Part shown: positions 1-8,767 of the stretch, in pieces
Position numbering within the stretch: the stretch's first letter is position 1
Layout: the number at the start of each line of letters is the position of its first letter
Source: Deltaproteobacteria bacterium
Lineage (GTDB): Bacteria > Myxococcota_A > UBA9160 > UBA4427
DNA: 64,000 bases
NCBI GenBank assembly: GCA_002719955.1
Contig: PBFW01000071.1
Location: 1-64,000, forward strand
Reading direction: 5' to 3'
The notes under the pieces: model-generated
Told to the model about the DNA's origin: nothing
What the model saw: only the letters and a program-made list of their open reading frames with translations
Databases searched by the model: none
Position numbers and translations under genes: made by a program

Positions 1-598
1 GACCCGAGTGGCGCGCTGCCTGCAGGGCAGCGAGTGCCCCCGCGGCCGCATAGGTACCCGATACGTACTCGCCGAGGCGTCCGCCGGCGCCCAGGGGCAT
101 CCGATCCGGATAGCCGCGGGCGTCCGTCGAGCCCAGCTCCGCTTGCAGGGTGAATTCTGTTGCCGGACGCGCAGCCCAGGGGCCGTCCTGGCCGAAGGGC
201 GTAATCGAAACCAGCGAGAGCGCTGCATTCGCGGCCGACAGTGTCGCAAGCGATAGGCCGAGTTCGGCCATGCGTCCCGGCGCAAAGCTCTCGACGATGA
301 GATCTGCGGAGGCGGCGAGACCGAGCAGGGCGTCGCGACCCTTCGACGTTTCCAGGTCGAGGATGAGGCTGCGTTTGCTCGCGTTGAGGAAACGGAAGAG
401 CGCGCCGTCTTCGTCGTCGGGGAGCGGCTCGGATTCAGCCAGCTGTGCGGAGGCCTTCCAGCGTCGCAATGGATCACCGGTGGGTGCCTCGATTTTCACC
501 ACGTCCGCACCCGCGTCGGCGAGCAGCTTCGTGGCATAGGGCCCGGCTACCTGGGTCGACAGATCGAGTACACGCACACCATCCAACGGAATCGCCAC
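1..598 (-). CDS. CaiB/BaiF family CoA-transferase (class III), 3' end outside window
   Basis: The minus-strand reading frame from a GTG at 598 gives about 199 residues before running off the left edge. It opens with the class III CoA-transferase signature (IPLDGVRVLDLS near residue 2, then AGPYATKLLADAGADVVKIE near 20-40). It continues with FRFLNASKRSLILDL, ADLIVESFAPG and SITPFGQDGPW, and the GTYAAAGALAAL segment sits near the edge. Family members move CoA between carboxylic acids through an aspartyl-CoA anhydride. The catalytic Asp lies around residue 169 in the family, but I could not assign it with confidence. The protein is usually about 400 aa, so roughly half is present. The GTG start is chosen because it lies immediately before the conserved domain. 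The substrate is unknown. Confidence 0.88.
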   Translation of the reverse strand, partial: MAIPLDGVRVLDLSTQVAGPYATKLLADAGADVVKIEAPTGDPLRRWKASAQLAESEPLPDDEDGALFRFLNASKRSLILDLETSKGRDALLGLAASADLIVESFAPGRMAELGLSLATLSAANAALSLVSITPFGQDGPWAARPATEFTLQAELGSTDARGYPDRMPLGAGGRLGEYVSGTYAAAGALAALQAARHSG

Positions 599-895
599 GG
601 CTCACACCTCGGGCTGAAGGGTTTCTTGATCGTTTCTCAGGGGCCGTCCAAGATCCGCGGAGGTCATTAGCATACGCGACTTCCAGCGAAGGAGACTCTA
701 CGAGATTGCGAGACTTGTTCCCACCGCCCGCTGCAAAGATGCGCGCCGGCTCGCCCAGGCACCCGAGGTGTCCGGGCTCGGGGAGGCCGCTCTGCAGAGG
801 CTGGGACGATCCCGGCCATCGTTGATCCCCTGTTTCGGACGATTCTTCGAGGACTCGTAGGGCATCGGATCCGGTAGACCCGGTCGAAGCGGTCC
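599..895. other. Divergent intergenic region, no gene seen
   Basis: This roughly 297-base gap separates the leftward CoA-transferase from the rightward exported protein, so it should hold both promoters. Frames crossing it have no recognisable domain. I see no clear hairpin terminator or operator. Confidence 0.4.
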
Positions 896-1696
896 TTGCA
901 CAAGAGCGCCCTGTCCCTGCTATGCCTGATGGTTATTTCGAGAACGGCCATAGCCGCCGCACCGGACCTCTTTGGGGTGGCCATCGCATGGGATGACCTC
1001 GCCGCTGGCCGCAGATTCGTGGGTTTCATCGACAACGAGGCGCCGACGGAGTTCGGGCAGCCGCCGATCGAAGTGCCCGGCGACGGGCTGGTGAGGTTTG
1101 CCCTCGAGGACGTATTTCACGTGAGTCGCGAGGCGGGTGTCATCACGCGAATCGATGCCCAAGGTTGGCAGATCGAGCGCATCTACTCGTTGGGCGCCTC
1201 GGCCGAGCCACGTGATATTGCGGTCGTCGACCCGACTACTGCCTACGTTTCCGATCGAAGTCTGCATCGGCTGATACGCCTGGATCTCGTGACGGGTGCC
1301 CTGGTCCAGGCCGTCGATCCGCGCCCCCTCGGTGTTTCCGCCGGCGTGTTGATGCCGGAGACCATGCTCGTAGATTCGGGCCGCCTCTATCTCCAATTGA
1401 GGCGTCCGCTCGGGTCGAACCAGGTGAGTGGCGTAGCGGTCATCGACCTCGCGTCGGAAGCGATCGTCGACGCCGACCCCGTGCAGCGGGGAGAACAATC
1501 GATCGCACTCGCCGGAAGTGAACCGCGTTTCAAGATGCAGATCATTCCAGAGACGAATCGACTGATGCTGAGTGCAACGGGTGCTCTGCTGGATGCGGGG
1601 GGACTGGAAACCATCGATCTCGACACACTTCAGTCCGAGGGTCTCGCTCTTGAGGACCAGAGGGGGGGGTGGGTGTCAACGACCTCGGCTCCTTGA
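896..1696 (+). CDS. Exported beta-propeller-like protein of unknown function, probably frame-disrupted at its 3' end
   Basis: The gene encodes 266 aa from a TTG start. An N-terminal signal peptide is visible (hydrophobic core at about residues 5-18, likely cleavage after A-I-A-A). Downstream, short repeating strands resemble NHL/YVTN propeller blades (GDGLVRFALEDVFHVSREAG, RDIAVVDPTTAYVSDRSLHRLIRLDL, GVAVIDLASEAIVDAD, ETIDLDTLQSEGL). The number of blades looks low for a closed propeller. The frame stops shortly after a run of eight G (about 1663-1670), and the frame beyond it stays open for a while. A homopolymer frameshift is therefore likely, either natural or an assembly error. No catalytic residues can be named. 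The TTG start has no strong ribosome site and is uncertain. Confidence 0.5.
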   Translation: MHKSALSLLCLMVISRTAIAAAPDLFGVAIAWDDLAAGRRFVGFIDNEAPTEFGQPPIEVPGDGLVRFALEDVFHVSREAGVITRIDAQGWQIERIYSLGASAEPRDIAVVDPTTAYVSDRSLHRLIRLDLVTGALVQAVDPRPLGVSAGVLMPETMLVDSGRLYLQLRRPLGSNQVSGVAVIDLASEAIVDADPVQRGEQSIALAGSEPRFKMQIIPETNRLMLSATGALLDAGGLETIDLDTLQSEGLALEDQRGGWVSTTSAP

Positions 1697-1823
1697 CGCT
1701 CGTCATCTCTCTTCTCCTTCTGGCGCTCATCCCGTTTTTTTCGCGCGGATCGCGCTGGCGGGCGGACCGAGCGCAAGATCTCCACTTCTTCGACCAGGAA
1801 TCCGTTGTGTGGCCGCGCCTCGT

Positions 1824-3017
1824 TCAGCGGAATTCGACCGGGACGGATAGAATCGTCTCGCTGAGGGCGCTCTCACCCCTGATGACTCTCCCGCCCCATG
1901 CCAGACGAAGATCGGGTAGTCGGTCGAGAATGCGGCCGAGGACGACGGCGATCTCCATTCGGGCGAGGTTTGCGCCCATGCAGTGATGCGCGCCGTGGCC
2001 GAAGCTGAGGTGTTCGTTGGGCGTCCGATCGATCTTGAAGGCGGTCGGATCTTCGAAGACGCGCTCGTCCCGGTTGGCTGAGGTGAAGCTCATCACGACG
2101 GATTGGCCCCGGCGCAGCGTCTTGTCGCCGAACTCGGTGTCGGTGCCGACCCAGCGCCTCAACGCGCGGACCACCGTTGTGAAACGGAGGATCTCGTCGA
2201 CCGCGAGTGGCATGAGGCTGCGGTTGTTGCGAAGCCGCTCGAGTTCGCGCGGGTGATCGAAGAGCGCGAGCACACCCCCTGAAATCGCATTGCGGGTCGT
2301 CTCGTTGCCGCCCATCACGAGAAGCATTGCGAACTGGAGTAGCTCGTCAGCTGCCAGGCCTTCGTCTTCGCCGAAGGCGCCCCCGTCTCGCGCCCGCACC
2401 AGCCTCGAGAGGAGATCCTCGCCCGGTGCGAGGCGGCGCTTCTCGATGAGCTCTGAGAGGTGGCCAACCATTCGTGCGCCGGCTTCCATGGAACGCTGTT
2501 CGCGTTCGGAACCCGATGGGGCACCGATTCCCTCCGTGATGCCGTCGCACCAATCTGAGAAGGTGGCGAGGTCAGCGCCTGCGATTCCCAGCATGTGAGC
2601 GATCAGGCGTGAGGGCACCGGGACAGCGAGGTCCGCGACGAGATCACAATGCCCCTTCGATTCGACGCGGTCGATGGCCTCGTCGATGAACTGACCTGCG
2701 AGCGTTTCGAAATCGCTCACCATGCGCGGTGTGAAGAGGCGGCTCACGAGGTTGCGGATGTGGATATGTCGTTGTCCATCGAGATTTTCGATCGAGCCGC
2801 CATCGGTCTCGAAAGAATGCCAAGGGCCGCCAGGCCCATTGGTAAAGCGTTCGTTGTCTTTGGCCAGACGTCGCACGTCGTCGTAGCGGGTCAGGAGCCA
2901 GAATCCGTTTCTCTCGTCCCAGTGGACCGGGTCGTGATCCCGTAGCCAACGCAGCGCGCGGTCGCGTTCATCGCGCGGAAGGCTCAGGTCGTTGATATCA
3001 TAGAGATCGGATTTCAT
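1824..3017 (-). CDS. Cytochrome P450
   Basis: The gene encodes a 397-aa soluble bacterial P450, the normal length for a class I enzyme. It has the I-helix oxygen-activation motif M-G-G-N-E-T-T at 235-241, the ExxR pair E275-R278, and the haem loop FGHGAHHCMG with the thiolate ligand Cys346. The start at 3017 is preferred over upstream alternatives because its ATG overlaps the stop of the upstream luciferase-like gene in an ATGA arrangement. The N-terminus (MKSDLYDIND) also fits soluble CYPs. The protein would hydroxylate a hydrophobic substrate using electrons from a ferredoxin and reductase, neither of which is encoded nearby. Translational coupling with the neighbouring flavin/F420 enzyme suggests they serve one pathway. 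The substrate is unknown. Confidence 0.95.
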   Translation of the reverse strand: MKSDLYDINDLSLPRDERDRALRWLRDHDPVHWDERNGFWLLTRYDDVRRLAKDNERFTNGPGGPWHSFETDGGSIENLDGQRHIHIRNLVSRLFTPRMVSDFETLAGQFIDEAIDRVESKGHCDLVADLAVPVPSRLIAHMLGIAGADLATFSDWCDGITEGIGAPSGSEREQRSMEAGARMVGHLSELIEKRRLAPGEDLLSRLVRARDGGAFGEDEGLAADELLQFAMLLVMGGNETTRNAISGGVLALFDHPRELERLRNNRSLMPLAVDEILRFTTVVRALRRWVGTDTEFGDKTLRRGQSVVMSFTSANRDERVFEDPTAFKIDRTPNEHLSFGHGAHHCMGANLARMEIAVVLGRILDRLPDLRLAWGGRVIRGESALSETILSVPVEFR

Positions 3018-3922
3018 CTCCGACTTTCCAGGTAGTCGAGCGTGCGTGCTCTGCTCCCCTCTTCGAAGTCCAGAATATTCGCGTTGAAGTCGGTCACTCC
3101 GATATTTCGGAGTCGCCCGAGCCCTGCGTCGAGCGACTTCTCGTCGCCGATGATCGCGAAGCTCGACGGCGCAAGGCTTCCCTCGATCTCGATCATCGAT
3201 CGGTAGCTCGGCATCATCTGATACTGCTCGAGCATCTTGTTCATGCGTTCGTTCGCAGAATCCGCATTCGATGTCAGAACGATATGCATTCCCGCGACGA
3301 TGCGCGGATCCGGTCTTCCCGCTTCCTTCGCATAGCCGTTCAATTTGGGTACGATATGCCGCTCGATTGCGCCGAACCCCGTCGTCCACAGGATCGTTCC
3401 CGCGGCCTCACGACCCGCGATCGCCAACATGTGGTCGCCGAGTGCAGCGATCAAGATGGGAACGGGCTGGGCATCGGGCACTTCGACCGTCATCGCGACG
3501 CGATATTCCTCGCCCTCGAATTTCGTGGGCTCACCGCGTAGCAAGGGGTTGAGGACCGCCATGTATTCGCGCATATGTTTCGCTCGGCGCGCATAGGAGA
3601 GCCCGAGCATCTGTTCGATCACAGAAGGATGCGAGAGACCGATGCCGAGCGTGAATCGCCCGCCGCAAGCGGCGCCCGCCGTGAGCGCCTGCTGGGCGAG
3701 TGCGGTCGGGTGGCGCGGGTAGGTGGGAACCACGGCCGTTCCCAGCTCGATTCGGTCGGTCTCGCGACCGAGCAAGGAGGCCAGGTTGATGGCATCGTGT
3801 CCGAAGACGTGCGGAACCCACATCGTATCGATTTCGCGCGACTCCAGATCTCGCGCGATCTCCACGTATCCCGCCAGGGGGATGCGGCTTCCGTACCCGC
3901 CGACCATGACTCCGATTCGCAT
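3014..3922 (-). CDS. Luciferase-like (LLM class) flavin/F420-dependent oxidoreductase
   Basis: The gene encodes 302 aa of the bacterial luciferase-like TIM-barrel fold. It starts MRIGVMVGGYG, with the typical ARDLESREIDTMWVPHVFGHD strand-helix. It continues with RIELGTAVVPTYPRHPTALAQQ and GRFTLGIGLSHP, then IGDEKSLDAGLGRLRNIGVTDFNANIL at the C-terminus. This is the pattern of F420-dependent LLM oxidoreductases. The start at 3922 is supported by an AAGGAG ribosome site about seven bases upstream; a longer frame begins earlier but lacks one. The last codons overlap the P450 start by four bases, so the two are very likely co-translated. Cofactor choice (F420 or FMN) cannot be decided from sequence alone. 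F420 is favoured because other F420-type proteins occur in the window. Confidence 0.9.
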   Translation of the reverse strand: MRIGVMVGGYGSRIPLAGYVEIARDLESREIDTMWVPHVFGHDAINLASLLGRETDRIELGTAVVPTYPRHPTALAQQALTAGAACGGRFTLGIGLSHPSVIEQMLGLSYARRAKHMREYMAVLNPLLRGEPTKFEGEEYRVAMTVEVPDAQPVPILIAALGDHMLAIAGREAAGTILWTTGFGAIERHIVPKLNGYAKEAGRPDPRIVAGMHIVLTSNADSANERMNKMLEQYQMMPSYRSMIEIEGSLAPSSFAIIGDEKSLDAGLGRLRNIGVTDFNANILDFEEGSRARTLDYLESRR

Positions 3923-4141
3923 TTCGTTCTCCTTATCCGATACGGCTCTACCGTCTGCCATTTTTGGGGAACGCAGTCTACAGGATGCGATGGGTAGGCA
4001 GGTGCTCCGCTACCCCAGATGTGGACATGTGTTGCGGCTCGAATGAGTGGGGAAGGGGGGCGGACCCCATTCCCTCGATGCGGGAGCTGGTGCAAGCGGA
4101 TTTTCTCATCGCCAAGGGTGTCCGGCAATGCCCCGCGTGAA

Positions 4142-5563
4142 CTATGGATTCGAGAGGGTGGATCTTGATACTGCCTCTTCGACGGCCGTTTCTGCAAAAA
4201 AATCTGGGTTAAGCTGCGTGTGAAGCCGAACGACCTCGTCGAAGACGAAAGCGCGGTAATCGTCCTTCGACATCCGGCCGCGGTCGAGAAGCTTGTAGCT
4301 GTTGGGAAGCGGCTCATCGAGCTGGGGGACATCCCAATGCCCGATATCCGATGAAAATACGGGTCTGAGCCGGACATCCATCGGATTGCCCGGCCCATCG
4401 AGCGCGCGATGGACGGTGACGTCATCGGATTCACAGCCGAAATAGAACTGCTCGCCGAAGATGCGAGCGAGGTCCTTTTCGCTCGCGAGCCCTGAGTCCT
4501 CGAACTCGTTCCGCGCCCAGGGTGATCGGTCCTTCTCACCGACCATCTCGGGGGGGTCGGCGGGGAAGCCGTAGCGCGCGAGAATCGATTTCAACTCGCC
4601 GACGTCGAGTCGCGCCGGGTCGTAGTTGGCGAGTCCGTCCGGTCCACGCTTTTCGTAATGCTCCTCCAAGGCGCCAAACATCTCGATCGCCCAGGCCGCC
4701 CCGCCCTCGAGGAAACAGAAGGGCAGGTTGGGAAAACGCATCGGTACGCCCGCGTAGACGAGCGATCGGCAATATTCGCTCTGTAGATAACCGTGGCCCA
4801 GCACATGGTTGTAGGAGTAGTTGGTCGGGGAGCCGCGACCGCCCGGGAGATAGTTCAGCCCGACGGCGCCGTGTGAGGTCACGGCGAAGCCCATCTCCTC
4901 GAAAGTTCGCCAGACCGGGTCGTAGTCAAATTCGGAATCGATTCCGTACCGGTCCGTATGCGCCAGAAGGGGAAAGAGGTCGGGATGATTCGCGAGAGGC
5001 CGTGCCACGCCGGGCGGGATCATCGCCGCTTTGAAACCGAGATCGTGCACGAAGCGAAGCTCTTCTATGGCTTCTTCGGGTGTGTGCATCGGAATCACCG
5101 CGGAGGGCGTGATCACTCGGGAATGTTCGCGGGAGATCTCTTCGACCATCGTATTCAGGGCGCGTATCGATGCACGCCGGATCTCCGCGTTCGGGAGTGT
5201 GGGCAATGCGAGCCCCAGCGACGGATAGAGAACCATGAAGTCGAAGCCGATTTCTTCGAGTCGTTCCGCCAGGAGCGCGGGGACCATGACTGTCGCTTGA
5301 TAGAGCGCGTCGGTCGTCGAAGGCCACCAGGGACCTCGGGGCGTGCCTTCCTCGAGCGATCCCGCTCCCGTAAAGAGGTCCGGGATCGCGCGGCGGAGGT
5401 CGGCGGCCGTATCGCTTCCTGCGATGCGCACGACCGTGTCGAAGAGCATCGGTACCGATTCGAGTAGATGACCGTCCCCGTCGATGATCGGATGATCGAG
5501 GCTGCCGCGAATGGCTTCGATCTTGGCGCGGTTCGTAACGGAATGATCTGAATGGGTCGGCAT
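4142..5563 (-). CDS. Amidohydrolase_2-type metal-dependent hydrolase
   Basis: The gene encodes 473 aa. The N-terminal IIDGDGHLLES motif is the D-x-D-x-H-like metal site of the ACMSD/amidohydrolase_2 superfamily. It is followed by barrel strands such as FDFMVLYPSLGLALP, RVITPSAVIPMHTPEEAIEEL and LGFKAAMIPP, and by PVFSSDIGHWDVP near the C-terminus, where the family has its metal-binding Asp. It probably catalyses hydrolysis, decarboxylation or hydration of a cyclic or aromatic-like acid. The ATG at 5563 follows a GAGGGGGG ribosome site. The longer frame would run through the cspA terminator, which argues against it. At 473 aa it is longer than the usual 300-400 aa. Two related proteins occur at 27568 and 36687. 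Confidence 0.85.
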   Translation of the reverse strand: MPTHSDHSVTNRAKIEAIRGSLDHPIIDGDGHLLESVPMLFDTVVRIAGSDTAADLRRAIPDLFTGAGSLEEGTPRGPWWPSTTDALYQATVMVPALLAERLEEIGFDFMVLYPSLGLALPTLPNAEIRRASIRALNTMVEEISREHSRVITPSAVIPMHTPEEAIEELRFVHDLGFKAAMIPPGVARPLANHPDLFPLLAHTDRYGIDSEFDYDPVWRTFEEMGFAVTSHGAVGLNYLPGGRGSPTNYSYNHVLGHGYLQSEYCRSLVYAGVPMRFPNLPFCFLEGGAAWAIEMFGALEEHYEKRGPDGLANYDPARLDVGELKSILARYGFPADPPEMVGEKDRSPWARNEFEDSGLASEKDLARIFGEQFYFGCESDDVTVHRALDGPGNPMDVRLRPVFSSDIGHWDVPQLDEPLPNSYKLLDRGRMSKDDYRAFVFDEVVRLHTQLNPDFFAETAVEEAVSRSTLSNP

Positions 5564-5654
5564 GGATGTCCCCCCCCTCGAGTCCTGACGATATCTCGCT
5601 CGACGGGGATGGCTCGCGTGGAGCTCCTCGATTCGCGAGCGGGATTTCGAATGC

Positions 5655-5689
5655 AAAAAGGCCCCGCCAAGAAACCTTGGCGGGGCCTT
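5655..5689 (-). terminator. Rho-independent terminator of the cold-shock gene
   Basis: A perfect 14-bp stem (5658-5671 pairing with 5676-5689, sequence AAGGCCCCGCCAAG) closes a four-base loop. In the minus-strand transcript it is followed by a T5 run. It lies 24 bases past the cspA stop and upstream of the amidohydrolase ribosome site, so it separates the two units. Confidence 0.95.
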
Positions 5690-5712
5690 CGATCTTGCTG
5701 AGCCTGGGATCG

Positions 5713-5919
5713 CTAGATCACCACCAGGTTTTCAGCGGCCGGACCCTTTTGGCCGTCGACCACATCAAACTCGACCCGCGCACCTTCGGCCAGGGTCTTG
5801 AAACCCTCGCCCTGGATCGCGCTGTGATGACAGAAGACGTCTTTCTCGCCGTCGTCACGCGTAATAAAGCCGAAGCCTTTTTCGTCGTTGAACCATTTCA
5901 CTGAACCTACCACTCGCAT
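5713..5919 (-). CDS. cspA: Cold-shock protein (CspA family)
   Basis: The gene encodes a 68-aa single cold-shock OB-fold domain, full length for the family. RNP1 is KGFGFI (residues 14-19) and the RNP2-like motif is DVFCHHSAI (27-35), where the usual DVFVH is DVFCH. It is a single-stranded RNA/DNA-binding chaperone acting in the cytoplasm. The gene stands alone, with its own strong terminator downstream and an AT-rich leader upstream, so it is probably monocistronic and regulated through its 5' leader. Which Csp paralogue it is cannot be told from sequence. Confidence 0.97.
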   Translation of the reverse strand: MRVVGSVKWFNDEKGFGFITRDDGEKDVFCHHSAIQGEGFKTLAEGARVEFDVVDGQKGPAAENLVVI

Positions 5920-6544
5920 TTTACTACCTTTTCTTTCATCGTTTTCTGTTGGAAGACGGTTAAATACCCGTCCTGCCCGCTGTCGGATGGGTTGAATCCA
6001 TCTCGAACCTGTTTTCTTAGAATCCCGCTTCTAGCTCGTCACGCGCGTATATATACAGAGTCGATCCACGACTGGTCATTCTTCGATCATTGGGTGGAGG
6101 CTGGCTCTATCTGCTGGCAACTGCTCTTGCGATTCGTTCCGCTGGGTGAACGCAACCGTGCGCACGCCCTTCGATCCAGATGATACGGCAATCCTCTGAT
6201 TTAGACAGACCGCGCACCCCGGTGTGAAGGGCGAAGAATACCAAATCGGGGCGGCGACCTGTAGGAGTCCCGCTAGATTCCTCCGAGGGGACGACGCGCT
6301 CCGCTGATCATTCCGATCCCCTGAGACCCCGGCGAGGGCTGTGGGGAGTGTATCAGCGACCTGAGCTGCGTAATTGGGGCTTTTAAACCCCGGCCATCGG
6401 GAGGCAACGGAGCCCTGTGGGTTCGGAGCAGCCTCCTGGCTGGAACTGGGCGGGGGCGGCCGGATCAGCCGGCGCCGCGCGGTCGCCGTTGGGAGCGGGT
6501 GCGATCACGCCCCATGGCCCGCTTGTTCGGTACGCTCGCCGGCG
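5920..6544. other. Divergent intergenic region with cspA leader
   Basis: About 625 bases separate cspA (leftward) from the zinc-knuckle SDR (rightward). The first 70 bases upstream of cspA are AT-rich and include a short dyad (GACGG at 5955-5959 and CCGTC at 5968-5972), which would lie in the leader or promoter. The rest shows no convincing gene. A frame through 6374-6544 is open into the SDR gene but has no domain similarity, and I treat it as upstream sequence. Confidence 0.4.
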
Positions 6545-8071
6545 ATGTTCCGCGATCCCGATGACGAAATCGAATCCGCCGACTTCGAGCGCCATCTGGG
6601 GTGGCTCGAAGAGATTGCGGATGAGTTAGGAACTCTGCACGACCTCGAACCGGCGCTTCTGACGCGTCTGCGGATCGCGGCGGGGCGAATCGCTTTGCCC
6701 GATCGGCTGGAGCGGCGTCGCTTCAATCAGACCCGTCGCCGGGCCTCTACCCGGAAAAAGCGCGAGCGTGACGAGGCGGCGCTGGAAGCGACGAGCAACC
6801 GGGCGAGGAAGCGGGCGCTGGCCTTTCCCGTGGCCCCGGCGGATGTCGAAATGTCCGACGGGCATCGCCGGCTCCTCGAATATCAGTCCCGGCGACGGCG
6901 GGCCGATGCAAGCGCCGATCGCCTGCTCGAGCCCCGCACCTGTTATGTGTGTAAAACGGAATTCAGCGAGCTCCACCATCACTATGACTCGATGTGCCCG
7001 ACCTGCGCGTGGTTCAATTGGGGCAAACGCACGCAAACGGCGGATTTGAGTGGGAGAGTCGCGCTCGTGACGGGGGCGCGGGTCAAGATCGGCTTCGAAA
7101 TCGTCCTGATGTTGTTGCGGGCGGGGGCGCGGGTCTTGGCGACGACGCGTTTTGTGGTCGATGCCGCCGAGAGATTTGAAGGGGAGGGGGATTTCGAAGA
7201 CTGGGCGGATCGGTTGGAGTTGCACGCGCTGGACCTTCGGAATACGCCCGCCGTCGAGCATTTCTGCGCCGAACGGCTCGAGAGTGAATCGCGCCTCGAC
7301 TTCCTGATCCACAACGCCTGCCAGACCGTTCGGCGTCCCCCCGCTTATTACGAGGAAATGGTGGCGGCAGAGGACTCGAAGCGACTTCCAGCCGCAGCTC
7401 GTCGATTGCTCGAGCGGCCGCCCTCCTCGCGATCGGCGGCGTCGCAGAACGCCGCTTTGACCACCGCGGCGCCGACCGAGGTGGCCGCTCTGAGCACCCT
7501 CGATCTACTGGGGGAGGGGAGTTTGAAGCCGCTCTTCCCAGAGGGAATACGCGACGGGGAGGGGCAGCAGCTCGATCTACGCGAAAAAAATTCCTGGCGC
7601 ATGGACCTGCACGAGGTCTCGGCGCTCGAGCTGATCGAAGTCCAACTCGTGAATGCGATCGCTCCCTTCGTGTTGAATGCCCGGCTGAAGCCCCTGATGG
7701 TTTCGGTCCTCACCCACGACAAGCATATCGTCCACGTCTCGGCGGTGGAGGGGCAGTTCTACCGAACCTTCAAGACGACGCGGCATCCGCACACCAATAT
7801 GGCCAAGGCGGCGCTGAATATGATGACGCGGACCTCAGCCGCGGATTTTGCTCGGGATGGAATCCATATGAACAGCGTCGACACCGGTTGGGTGACGGAT
7901 GAGGACCCCTTCGAGAAGACCGTCGAGAAAGAGGAAACGCAGCGTTTCTCCCCCCCGCTGGATGCACTGGATGGCGCGGCGCGTGTCCTCGATCCGATCT
8001 TCTCGGGATTCAACAGCGGCGAGCATGCCTGGGGGCAGTTCTTGAAGGACTATACACCCACCCGGTGGTAG
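6545..8071 (+). CDS. Zinc-knuckle / short-chain dehydrogenase fusion protein
   Basis: The gene encodes 508 aa from ATG 6545. Residues 1-125 are charged and helical, rich in R/K/E. A four-cysteine knuckle follows (C133-x2-C136, an HHHY patch, C151-x2-C154), then a Rossmann SDR domain from about 170. The nucleotide motif TGARVKIG is at 176-183 and the SDR DFLIHNACQT equivalent of NNAG follows. A long insertion of about 100 residues precedes the catalytic region. There the usual Y-x-x-x-K reads T-N-M-A-K, so the Tyr is replaced by Thr; a nearby Y-R-T-F-K could substitute. It may bind a protein, nucleic acid or large substrate through the knuckle. The function is unknown. It stands alone on this strand. 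Confidence 0.75.
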   Translation: MFRDPDDEIESADFERHLGWLEEIADELGTLHDLEPALLTRLRIAAGRIALPDRLERRRFNQTRRRASTRKKRERDEAALEATSNRARKRALAFPVAPADVEMSDGHRRLLEYQSRRRRADASADRLLEPRTCYVCKTEFSELHHHYDSMCPTCAWFNWGKRTQTADLSGRVALVTGARVKIGFEIVLMLLRAGARVLATTRFVVDAAERFEGEGDFEDWADRLELHALDLRNTPAVEHFCAERLESESRLDFLIHNACQTVRRPPAYYEEMVAAEDSKRLPAAARRLLERPPSSRSAASQNAALTTAAPTEVAALSTLDLLGEGSLKPLFPEGIRDGEGQQLDLREKNSWRMDLHEVSALELIEVQLVNAIAPFVLNARLKPLMVSVLTHDKHIVHVSAVEGQFYRTFKTTRHPHTNMAKAALNMMTRTSAADFARDGIHMNSVDTGWVTDEDPFEKTVEKEETQRFSPPLDALDGAARVLDPIFSGFNSGEHAWGQFLKDYTPTRW

Positions 8072-8767
8072 AAGAGGCGATTGCCGGGGGCTGAAATTCC
8101 CCGGGTCCAAATGATGATCTCCGAATACGGCGGGCCGGCCTTTCGGCAAAGGGAGTGCTGATCGCCGCAGTGGGCCGGCCGGCCGGAATCCGAATCGACG
8201 CTCTGCGCGCGCGCGCTGGCTGGATGAAAGTGCGTGTCGAGGCGCGTTCTTTCTGACGCCGGGAGTGAATGTCGGGCGGATAGTGGATTCCGCCGCCGGA
8301 CGACGTGGAACGGGCGCCCTCGGGAATGAAACCGGATTGATTCAAGGGCGCTTGAGCGCGCCGTCACAGACGAGTCTGGGCCTTCGGCGACCACGCGACG
8401 ATCCATCGAGATTTTTTTTGCAAACGGCGATTTTTTTTCGCCACTAAAGGATCTGAAGAGCGTAGGATAGCAAAAGATCTGGGAAGGTTGGGGCGAACGC
8501 AGCAATGCGGGTGCCCTGGAGGAATTCGGCTTTGGGTCTCCTTGTGAGATCCTTCCGGGTCCTTGCGAAACGGCGGAGGCGTTGGGAAGCGCCTTCGGAA
8601 AGCCGTGTCGTATTGGAACCCGGGGATCCCCCTCCATTTTCAGGTCGACTCTGTGCAGCTCCGGCGCGTCTTGCCGCGAGCGAGTTCGTTCCGGAGCTGC
8701 GCATTGTATTTCGACAATTTTTGGGGTCGTCTCGAGTAAGCGAGCGCCCGGCTGAACGTGGAGGCGC
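8072..8767. other. Intergenic region with paired T8 tracts
   Basis: No gene is convincing in these 696 bases. Two T8 runs lie 11 bases apart (8412-8419 and 8431-8438). The second sits in a small hairpin (GGCGA 8426-8430 with TCGCC 8438-8442). The stretch presumably carries the promoter of the PEP-CTERM gene. I looked for a sigma-54-type TGGCAC-N5-TTGC promoter, as seen for some PEP-CTERM genes, and did not find a good one. Confidence 0.35.

Noticed and set aside
5992-6183. A plus-strand ORF upstream of cspA
   Set aside because: No ribosome site, no domain and poor codon bias.
8072-8767. Sigma-54 promoter for the PEP-CTERM gene
   Set aside because: No TGGCAC-N5-TTGC-like match; candidate GG/GC spacing is off by one base.
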